The position numbers and the translations under genes were made by a program. Positions 1-6,079 of a stretch of 9,965 nt of DNA are shown in pieces. How positions within the stretch are numbered: position 1 is the stretch's first letter; the number at the start of each line of letters is the position of its first letter. This DNA comes from Gemmatimonadota bacterium (GTDB lineage Bacteria; ARS69), in NCBI GenBank assembly GCA_021604925.1, contig BQJX01000054.1, positions 1 through 9,965 of the forward strand, given 5' to 3'. The notes beneath the pieces were generated by a model. It ran no database searches. It was not told the origin of the DNA and was given only the letters and a program-made list of their open reading frames with translations.

Positions 1-1268
1 GTAGACGAGACGCACGACTCCCCCCCTTTGGCCGCATACGCGGGAGCCGGGGCCTCGCCCGCGGCCCGAAACAGCGTCAGGAGCTCCGCCGCGCTTCGCC
101 GGCCGTCGAACAGGTTCTCCGCGCGAGCGCGCCCGGCAGTACCCAACGCCCGCCGCCGATCCGAGTCCCGGAACAACGCTTCCAGCGAATCCGCCAGCGC
201 GGAGGGATCGTCCTCCGGCACGAGCACGCCGCCCTCCTGACTCCCGGCGATCTCGGGGATTCCCGTAACGGGCGTGGAGACGAACGGGAGCTCCATGGCC
301 AGCGCTTCGAGGAGAACGGTCGGCAGGGCGTCTCGATTGCCATCGTCCGCGACGCGACAGGGCAACGCCATCACATGGGCCCGTGTCATCTCCTGGCGGA
401 CCTGCCCGTTCGTCAGGGCGCCGAGGAATCGTACGTGGTCCCCGGTGCCGGTCGCGTTCACCAGCGCCTCCAGTGCGGCGCGCTCGGTCCCGTCCCCGGC
501 GATCCGGCACTCGAAGTCCACGCTGCGATCCATCAGCTCCCGACACGCGCGGATCAGCGTATCGAATCCCTTCTTGGGAACGAGGCGACCGACGCCCAGG
601 ATCGTGAACCGGGGAGCTCGCCCGCTTCCGGACGGGCGGAACTCGTCGAGATCGAGTCCGTTGTAGATCCGGTGAATCCGGGTTCCGGACGAAGTGATCG
701 TCTCGATCCGTTCGCGGTTGGCGTCGCAAACCGTCACCACGAACGACCCGTCCTGCAGCCGATCCCGCAGCCTCGTTGGGTCGTGTGAATCCAGGTAGAT
801 GTCTTTCGCGTGGGCGGTCACGCTGTAGGGAATGCCCGTCAGCCGTGACGCCCCTCGAGCCACGTCCGCGGCACTCGTCGCGAAGTGCGCATGCAGGTGC
901 TGCACGCCCCTTGCCGCCGCCGCCGTGGCCAGATCGAGCGCCTTGCCGACCAGCTTCACGGACGGCGAGGCGGAAGCCGTCACTTCGCTCCACAACAGGT
1001 CGCCCAGCTGCGGGAGAACCGGAGACAGTTCGTCGCGGCGTTCCCCCACGTACTTCAGCAGCTCCGCCGGACCGCGATCCGGCAAGTACACGACGTCGGC
1101 CCTTACCAGCGACAGCTTCTCGTGGAAGCGCCCCTCCTGCGGGGTGCGGAGCGAGAAGATCGTGACCTGGGCGCCGAGCCGTTCCAGCTGGAGGATCTCG
1201 TTCACGATGAACGTCTCGGAGAGCCGCGGATAGACCTTCAGCACGTACCCGACGTGGAAGCGGCTCAT
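1..1268 (-). CDS. GT4-family glycosyltransferase, WcaL-like (3' end beyond window)
   Basis: The frame is open from ATG at 1268-1266 to the left edge, giving 422 residues without a stop. It is a GT-B fold retaining glycosyltransferase that would transfer a sugar from a nucleotide-sugar donor to a growing glycan or lipid-linked acceptor on the cytoplasmic side. The N-terminal acceptor domain begins MSRFHVGYVLKVYPRLSETF, a start typical of WcaL-like GT4 enzymes, and has HAHF near 126-129 and AHAKDIY near 152-158. The C-terminal donor domain has GVGRLVPKKGFD at 225-236 and the E-x7-E region at 313-321, where the first acidic residue is Asp (D313) and the second is E321. It reads LPTVLLEALAMELP and is followed by TPVTGIPE. 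The start overlaps the stop of the upstream glycosyltransferase by 4 bases (ATGA, 1268-1265) and has AGGTG five bases upstream, so translation is probably coupled. At 422 residues the protein is already about full length for the family, so its stop probably lies just outside. Family is sure; donor and acceptor are unknown. Confidence 0.92.
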   Translation of the reverse strand, partial: MSRFHVGYVLKVYPRLSETFIVNEILQLERLGAQVTIFSLRTPQEGRFHEKLSLVRADVVYLPDRGPAELLKYVGERRDELSPVLPQLGDLLWSEVTASASPSVKLVGKALDLATAAAARGVQHLHAHFATSAADVARGASRLTGIPYSVTAHAKDIYLDSHDPTRLRDRLQDGSFVVTVCDANRERIETITSSGTRIHRIYNGLDLDEFRPSGSGRAPRFTILGVGRLVPKKGFDTLIRACRELMDRSVDFECRIAGDGTERAALEALVNATGTGDHVRFLGALTNGQVRQEMTRAHVMALPCRVADDGNRDALPTVLLEALAMELPFVSTPVTGIPEIAGSQEGGVLVPEDDPSALADSLEALFRDSDRRRALGTAGRARAENLFDGRRSAAELLTLFRAAGEAPAPAYAAKGGESCVSS

Positions 1269-2461
1269 CGTTGCACCTGCGATCCAGCCGCGAGGCCCGA
1301 TCCATCCAGGACCTCTGCCGAGGGAAACAGCACGTCCAGCGCGCGCCGGAGGCCCCGGAAGTCGAGCCGGTTCACCGGTTCCCGCGCGGGGTCGCTCAGT
1401 TCGTGGTCCAGCGCAAGCGCGAGCGACTCCGGGCTGAGTTCCTCCGGGTGGATCATCTTCACGAGACCGAGGTGATGAAACCGTTCGGCGCGCAGCAGTT
1501 GCTCCCGCCGCGGATGAACGCGGGGCACCACGATGGCCCGACGGCCGCGTGACAGCACCTCGCACAGCGTGTTGTAGCCGCCCATGGTGACCACCACGTC
1601 GGCCGCCTCGAGCAGTCGGTCCACGTGGCGGGTGAAATCCACGGCGAACACCGGATTCTCGCAGGTCGTCACCAGTCGGCGCAGTTCGCGGCGATGCTCT
1701 TCCGCCAGATCGGGTCCCATGAGCACCACGCTCGCGAATCGCGTCCGCGTGTGCTGCAGACTCCGAACGAACGTATGCAGCAGCTGGAATCCGTCCTCGC
1801 CGCCGCCGACCGTGGCCAGCGCCAGGCGCTTGCCCGGACGCCGAAGGGCGGGCTGCTCATCGCCTTCGCCCGCCGCGATGTAGCCGCAGTACTCGGCCTT
1901 GGCCGCGATGTCGGCCGGGAAGTCGTACTCGCGGACCGCGTCGAAGACCTCGGGGGATCCCCAGATCAGAACCCGGTCGTAGTACTTGCGGATCGCCTCC
2001 CACGCATTCTCGCTCTTCCAGTTGCGGGCCACCTCGTCGGGCGCGTCCAGGATGTCGCGAAGACTCAGTACGACCCGACAGCCGATCCCCAAGGCGGTAT
2101 CCAGCGCGGCCCGAAGCTCGCCGTGAACGCCCATCGGGACCTTGTCCACGATGAACAGCTCCGGCTTGAACTCCTGAACGGTGCTTTGGATCAGTCCGGC
2201 CCGAAGCGCCAGAACGGAGTCCCGGGAGATCCCGAGCCGCCTCGCCTCGTAGCGGGAATTGAGGACCTTGCGGACCGCAGGGAGCTTGATGATGTCCACG
2301 TTTTGGGGCAGGGAGTGGGCATCGGCCAGCGGAGACCCGCTGAGAATCAGGATGGAGCAGTCGGGGTCCCGATCGGCGATGGAGCGCGCCACTGCCGTGA
2401 TCCGCCGGATATGGCCCAACCCGACCGTATCATGTGAGTAGAGTAGGACCCGTCTGCGCAC
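1265..2461 (-). CDS. COG4671-type predicted glycosyltransferase (MurG-like GT-B fold)
   Basis: A 398-residue protein related to the COG4671 'predicted glycosyltransferase' group, which shares the GT28/MurG-type C-terminal domain. The N terminus reads MRRRVLLYSHDTVGLGHIRR, with a glycine-rich GLGHIRR loop at residues 14-20 like the MurG GxGGH loop. The C-terminal half has ATVGGGEDG (216-224) and the donor-binding MGGYNTLCEVLSRGRR stretch (from 293), then PRVHPRREQLLRAERF. It has no signal peptide or membrane segment, so it should act in the cytoplasm or at the membrane face. I chose the GTG at 2461 because GGGGAGG (2473-2467) sits five bases upstream and conserved sequence begins immediately. 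An in-frame ATG at 2527 would add 22 low-complexity residues (420 in total) without a comparable ribosome site. It overlaps the downstream GT4 gene by ATGA, which suggests they act on the same product. The sugar and acceptor cannot be told from the sequence. Confidence 0.88.
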   Translation of the reverse strand: MRRRVLLYSHDTVGLGHIRRITAVARSIADRDPDCSILILSGSPLADAHSLPQNVDIIKLPAVRKVLNSRYEARRLGISRDSVLALRAGLIQSTVQEFKPELFIVDKVPMGVHGELRAALDTALGIGCRVVLSLRDILDAPDEVARNWKSENAWEAIRKYYDRVLIWGSPEVFDAVREYDFPADIAAKAEYCGYIAAGEGDEQPALRRPGKRLALATVGGGEDGFQLLHTFVRSLQHTRTRFASVVLMGPDLAEEHRRELRRLVTTCENPVFAVDFTRHVDRLLEAADVVVTMGGYNTLCEVLSRGRRAIVVPRVHPRREQLLRAERFHHLGLVKMIHPEELSPESLALALDHELSDPAREPVNRLDFRGLRRALDVLFPSAEVLDGSGLAAGSQVQR

Positions 2462-2466
2462 TTCGG

Positions 2467-2473
2467 CCTCCCC
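2467..2473 (-). promoter_or_regulatory. Ribosome binding site that decides the GTG start of the COG4671 glycosyltransferase
   Basis: On the minus strand GGGGAGG is followed by CCGAA and then GTG (2461-2459). This is the best Shine-Dalgarno match in the gap and supports the 398-residue form over the longer frame starting at 2527. Confidence 0.6.
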
Positions 2474-2479
2474 AGTCCG

Positions 2480-2593
2480 CGGTGAGGCGGGCCTCCGACC
2501 GGTCGGGTCGGTTCCCGCGTTCCACACCCCCAGACGGGCGGAGGAGCCGATAAATACGCGGAGAAGTGCCCGAGGGGACCACGGTGAGGCGGG
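2480..2593. repeat. 12-bp direct repeat flanking the permease-glycosyltransferase gap
   Basis: CGGTGAGGCGGG occurs at 2480-2491 and again, exactly, at 2582-2593, 102 bases apart, near the two ends of the 138-base gap between the second permease and the COG4671 gene. Between them lie a perfect 12-bp palindrome, CCGACCGGTCGG (2495-2506), and the only AT-rich patch, TAAATA (2551-2556; TATTTA on the minus strand), which could be a weak -10 element. I see no convincing -35 element. The gap could hold a second promoter for the glycosyltransferases or a regulator site, but in GC-rich DNA a 12-bp repeat may be chance. Confidence 0.35.
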
Positions 2594-2599
2594 TGGCGG

Positions 2600-3751
2600 C
2601 TACTCGTAACGGAACGCGCGCGACGTCCAGAGCAGCACGAGCAGCGTGGCCAGGGCCATTCCCAGCAGATGCGGGATCACGCTGGCCGGGCCCGCTTCGA
2701 ACGCGATGAGGTGATGGAGCGCGTCCATCGCCCAGCCGGTGGGCAGGAACAACTGGAGCTTCTGCATCCAGGCGGGCGCCACCTCGATGGGCCACCAGCA
2801 GCCGCCCAGCGCGCCCAGTACGTTGGCCGAAACCACGCCGATGCCGACCGCCTGCCCCTCGGTCCGCGCCAGGGTGCCCAGCAGCAGCCCCACGCCCGCC
2901 ATCAGCGCCGCGTAGACGATGAGCACGAGCAGGACCCAGGCGAGGTCACCGCCCCAATTCATCTGGAACAGGAGGGTTCCCGCCAGCATGGCGAACGCGA
3001 TCTGGATCCACCCCAGCACGAGTCGACCGCCCCACTTTCCGAAGACGACGGACCGGCGATCGATGGGCGTGGACGCCAGCCGACGCAGCAACCCCTGCCT
3101 CCGCTCGATGACCAGCAGCACGGCTCCGCTCGTGGCCATGACCAACAGCAGGAACATGACCAGGATGCCGGGCACCGCCTGCGAGAAGCCGGTGGGAATC
3201 TCGCGCCGTTGGCCCGCGGTATCGACCCGGAGAGAGAGCGCCCGCGGCAGGGCGGCCAGCTCCGCGAACTGCTCCGGCCCCACGCGCGCGGCGGCGGCGC
3301 TGTCCGGAGCCAAACGGCGGGCCGCTACCAGGTCCGCCAGCACCGTGTAGGCGGCGCGGCCCACGCGGATCTTCTCGTAGTCGGCGCCGATCCCGTCGCG
3401 GCCAAACTCGAACCGCACCGTCTGCGGTACTCCCGCCAGCACCGAATCGGTGAACGCGGCCGGAACCGTCAGCACGCGCGAGTAGGCGACCGCCGTGTCG
3501 GGGGCCACCACGCGGTAGTTCTGCACTTCCAGCTGGCGGGTGAGTTCGTCCACCAGGAACCCCGCGTCCGGACCCACGCGCAGCTCGATCGCATCCTTGC
3601 GGCCGGTCTTGGGGGGCGCAAATCCACCGGTCACCGTCCCGATAAAGTAGAAGAAGACGATCGGCATCACGAACACCCACACGAGCGTCTCGCGTGCGCG
3701 CAACACCATGCGGAGATCGCGCCGGGCAATGAAGAGGGCGTCGCGAATCAT
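2600..3751 (-). CDS. ABC-2 type transporter permease (second subunit)
   Basis: A 383-residue membrane protein of the ABC2_membrane_3 type. An N-terminal cytoplasmic stretch (MIRDALFIARRDLRMVLRAR) leads into a first membrane helix around 22-41 (LVWVFVMPIVFFYFIGTV). A large extracytoplasmic domain of roughly 150 residues follows, and then about five hydrophobic helices in the C-terminal half, starting with GILVMFLLLVMATSGAVLLV. After that helix comes the ERRQGLLRRLASTPIDRRSV coupling segment that contacts the ATPase in this family. It begins 3 bases after the stop of the first permease; GAGGGG (3764-3759) lies seven bases before the ATG. With the sister permease and the ATPase it should form a heteromeric exporter in the inner membrane. 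Such two-permease systems (YbhFSR/YhhJ-like) export drugs, lipids or lipid-linked compounds; the cargo here is unknown. Confidence 0.9.
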   Translation of the reverse strand: MIRDALFIARRDLRMVLRARETLVWVFVMPIVFFYFIGTVTGGFAPPKTGRKDAIELRVGPDAGFLVDELTRQLEVQNYRVVAPDTAVAYSRVLTVPAAFTDSVLAGVPQTVRFEFGRDGIGADYEKIRVGRAAYTVLADLVAARRLAPDSAAAARVGPEQFAELAALPRALSLRVDTAGQRREIPTGFSQAVPGILVMFLLLVMATSGAVLLVIERRQGLLRRLASTPIDRRSVVFGKWGGRLVLGWIQIAFAMLAGTLLFQMNWGGDLAWVLLVLIVYAALMAGVGLLLGTLARTEGQAVGIGVVSANVLGALGGCWWPIEVAPAWMQKLQLFLPTGWAMDALHHLIAFEAGPASVIPHLLGMALATLLVLLWTSRAFRYE

Positions 3752-3754
3752 CCG

Positions 3755-5026
3755 TCAGCCCCTCGCGAATCCGGAGGACATCCGCATGCCCGCCAGGACC
3801 AGGAGAACCGAGGTCAGCGCGAGCAGGCCCGCAAACGCAAGGCCGAGTTCCGGGGCCGTCTCGCTGCCCGCGAGGATCTCCTTCAGATGAACCAGGGCCC
3901 ATCCGTTCGGGGTCTTTGAACCCACGGCGACCATCCACCCCGGCATGGCCTCGAACGGGAAGAAGCTCCCACCCAGCATCATCAACGGAAAGACGAGCGT
4001 CATGGTGAGGATGCTCCCCGCGCGTTGCGAAGCGGCGAGCATCTGGATCAGCATCATCATCACGAGCAGCACGCAGCCGGAGAACGTGGCCCACGCCACC
4101 GCGACGGGAAAGAGAATCCAATCGAGGTCGAAGTAGAGGAACGCCGCCGCCAGCGCCACGGCCCCCACGCCCAGCATCACGCCCGCCCCGCCCAGCACCT
4201 TGCCGAGCAGGAACTCGAGCGCGGTGCGCGGCGAGCTGATCACGCGACGCAGCGTGCGTTGCTCCCGCTCCCTCCAGAGGTCCGCGGCGAAGCCCTGCGA
4301 CATGAACAGCAGCGACATGAACAGCAGACCGGGAACGAACAGGAGCGCCAGGCTGGCCGGCTCGTCCGCCACGCTCGCTTCGGCGGTGGGGACCTCCTCC
4401 GCGGGATCCGTTTCGGGGCCGAACGCCACCTCGATGGCCGGCGGAAACACCGTGTTCCGGAGATCGTCGACGAGGTGATTGATCCGAACGCTGAAGTCCG
4501 CGATCCAGGCGTCCGGGAAGGTGTCCCCGGAGTCCGGGCCCGCGGCCATCGTTCGGAGGTCGTCGCCGATCATGCGATGCAGATAGAACGTGGCGTCCAC
4601 GAACATGGACAGCGACTCCTCCACGATCCCGGGAAGAATCCGCTGCGATGGGTTCGTGACGAGTTCCAGTTCGGACGGCGACTCGTTCAGGAGCGCGTCC
4701 GCGAACCCCACGGGGATTACGAGCAGCGCGGTGGCGTCGCCGTCTTCCATGCGGGCGCGGCCGTCCGCTTCGGTGACCTTCTCCGCGCGGACGAAGCCGC
4801 CCGCCTCCTCCTGGCTGAGCGCGCCCACGAGAAGCCCGCTCAGGAACGAGTCGTCCAGATCCGCCACCAGCACGTGCGCCTGCGGCCGGGGGCCCTCCTT
4901 GCCGCCGCTCATCATGACCATGAGCCCGCCCACGACCAGCGGGATCCCCAACCACAACACGAGCGCCACCGGATCGCGCCGGAACCGGATCCAGTCCTTG
5001 GCCGCGGTCGCCCACACGAAGTTCAC
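3755..5026 (-). CDS. ABC-2 type transporter permease (first subunit)
   Basis: A 423-residue membrane protein with the same plan as the next gene. There is a first helix near 20-40 (VALVLWLGIPLVVGGLMVMM), then an extracytoplasmic domain of about 190 residues, then several helices from ASLALLFVPGLLFMSLLFM onward. The WREREQRTLRRVISSPRTAL segment after the second helix is the usual ATPase-contacting loop of ABC-2 permeases. The start is GTG at 5026-5024, overlapping the ATPase stop as GTGA, with AAGGAA upstream; the shared bases imply translational coupling. The two permeases are clearly different sequences, so the exporter is probably a heterodimer of permeases with two copies of the ATPase. 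The outer domain is acidic and lacks a motif that I can link to a cargo. Confidence 0.9.
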   Translation of the reverse strand: MNFVWATAAKDWIRFRRDPVALVLWLGIPLVVGGLMVMMSGGKEGPRPQAHVLVADLDDSFLSGLLVGALSQEEAGGFVRAEKVTEADGRARMEDGDATALLVIPVGFADALLNESPSELELVTNPSQRILPGIVEESLSMFVDATFYLHRMIGDDLRTMAAGPDSGDTFPDAWIADFSVRINHLVDDLRNTVFPPAIEVAFGPETDPAEEVPTAEASVADEPASLALLFVPGLLFMSLLFMSQGFAADLWREREQRTLRRVISSPRTALEFLLGKVLGGAGVMLGVGAVALAAAFLYFDLDWILFPVAVAWATFSGCVLLVMMMLIQMLAASQRAGSILTMTLVFPLMMLGGSFFPFEAMPGWMVAVGSKTPNGWALVHLKEILAGSETAPELGLAFAGLLALTSVLLVLAGMRMSSGFARG

Positions 5027-5952
5027 TCGCGCAGTTCCTTGCCGGTCAGCTTGATGAAGAGGGTCTCCAGGTTGGGCAACGTGAGCGTGGTCTCGCGGAT
5101 CTCACCGCCCACGCCCTGCACCACGCCGAAGAGTTCCGGCAGCCGCGCGGAGGCGCCCGGCGCCGCCAGCGTGAGGCCCTCCGCGTCGGCGAGCACCACT
5201 TCCACGCCGGCCACCCGGTCCAACGCTTCGCGCACGGCGATCGGATCGAACGTACCGGTGAGCCGCAGCAGGTCCCGTTCGCCGAGGAGCGCGCGCAACT
5301 CCGGCAGCGTCCCGGTGGCGATGATCTTTCCGTGATCCACAATGGCGAGCCGGTCGCATAGGCTCTCCGCCTCTTCCATGTAGTGGGTCGTGTAGAGAAC
5401 GCACATGCCCGCGGCCGCCTGCGCCCGCACCAGCTCCAGCAGACGCACCCGGCTCTGCGGATCCACGCCCACGGTGGGCTCGTCCAGCAGCAGCACCTTG
5501 GGTCGGTGGACCACGCCCGCGGCGAAGTTCAGCCGGCGCTTCATGCCGCCGGAAAACCCCTTCACCGCTTCCTTGGCCCGATCCGAGAGACCCACCAGTT
5601 CCAGGACCTCGTCCACGCGGCCCTTCAACTCGGCGCCGGACAGGCCGTACGCCCCGCCCCAGTAGGACAGGTTCTCCCGCGCGTTCAGGTCCTCGTAGAC
5701 GGCGAGTTCCTGCGGCACGATCCCGAGCTGCCGCCGCGACTCCCGCCCGTCCGAAACAACATCGTGGCCCATCACGGAGACGCGGCCGGACGTGGGCCGC
5801 AGGAGCCCGGAGATGCAGCCGATGGTGGTGGACTTCCCCGCCCCGTTCGGGCCCAGCAGTCCGAAGATCCCGCCGGCCTCGGCCTGAAACGAGAGGTCGT
5901 CCACGGCGACCAGGTCGCCGTACTGCTTGCGAAGCGATTCGACTGTGATCAT
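5023..5952 (-). CDS. ABC transporter ATP-binding protein of the ABC-2 exporter
   Basis: A 309-residue cytoplasmic ATPase that powers the two permeases encoded next. All nucleotide-binding motifs are visible: Walker A GPNGAGKST at 34-42, Q-loop Q81, signature FSGGMKRRL at 133-141, Walker B VLLLDEPTVGVDP at 153-165 with catalytic E158, and switch histidine H190 in TTHYMEEAE. The roughly 90 residues after the nucleotide-binding domain resemble the DUF4162-type C-terminal extension common in exporter ATPases (DrrA/CcmA/YbhF-like). The ATG at 5952 has GGGGAG five bases upstream. It is the first gene of the minus-strand cluster, 127 bases beyond the ligD stop, with a promoter-like element in that gap. 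The sequence predicts an intact ATPase; the substrate is not shown. Confidence 0.95.
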   Translation of the reverse strand: MITVESLRKQYGDLVAVDDLSFQAEAGGIFGLLGPNGAGKSTTIGCISGLLRPTSGRVSVMGHDVVSDGRESRRQLGIVPQELAVYEDLNARENLSYWGGAYGLSGAELKGRVDEVLELVGLSDRAKEAVKGFSGGMKRRLNFAAGVVHRPKVLLLDEPTVGVDPQSRVRLLELVRAQAAAGMCVLYTTHYMEEAESLCDRLAIVDHGKIIATGTLPELRALLGERDLLRLTGTFDPIAVREALDRVAGVEVVLADAEGLTLAAPGASARLPELFGVVQGVGGEIRETTLTLPNLETLFIKLTGKELRE

Positions 5953-5995
5953 GGGGTCTCCCCGTCGGACGGTCGGCGACCGGCGCGATCGCTGG

Positions 5996-6011
5996 GCTCC
6001 GTTCCCGGAGC
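5996..6011 (-). promoter_or_regulatory. GNRA-tetraloop hairpin in the leader of the ABC exporter operon
   Basis: On the minus strand GCTCCG-GGAA-CGGAGC forms a perfect 6-bp stem with a GGAA (GNRA-type) loop. It begins about seven bases after the candidate -10 element, so it would sit at the 5' end of the exporter transcript. It has no following T run, so an intrinsic terminator for ligD is less likely, though a weak one is possible. Confidence 0.4.
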
Positions 6012-6017
6012 GGGTGG

Positions 6018-6046
6018 ATCGTAGGCTGCGCGCGCGCTGCTGTCCA
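6018..6046 (-). promoter_or_regulatory. Candidate sigma-70-type promoter of the ABC exporter operon
   Basis: Reading the minus strand, TGGACA (6046-6041) is followed by a 17-base spacer and TACGAT (6023-6018). The -35 matches TTGACA at five of six positions and the -10 matches TATAAT at four of six, with optimal spacing. Predicted transcription would begin near 6011, giving a leader of about 60 bases before the ATPase ATG. This would make the exporter cluster independent of ligD. It was called by eye only. Confidence 0.45.
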
Positions 6047-6079
6047 CGTTCCGGGTCCGGCCCTGCGACCCCGCCCTAC

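Noticed and set aside
2462..2527. 22-residue extension of the COG4671 glycosyltransferase from ATG 2527
   Set aside because: It is low-complexity sequence ahead of the GTG at 2461, which has GGGGAGG at ideal spacing. The extension also covers the palindrome and one copy of the direct repeat.
2430..2795. 121-residue minus-strand frame bridging permease end and glycosyltransferase start
   Set aside because: It overlaps the permease C terminus in another frame, and its composition is that of a shadow frame.
2946..5015. 689-residue minus-strand frame overlapping both permeases
   Set aside because: It is in another frame of the same strand, rich in Arg/Gly/Pro, without hydrophobic segments or motifs. 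The two permease frames explain the DNA.
5970..5982. Interrupted palindrome CGGTCG-G-CGACCG as an operator
   Set aside because: The one-base spacer and fully G/C-rich arms are easily found by chance at this composition; there is nothing to link it to a regulator.
5996..6011. Intrinsic terminator of ligD
   Set aside because: The hairpin is perfect but has no T tract after it, and it coincides with the predicted 5' end of the exporter transcript, so I listed it as a leader hairpin instead.
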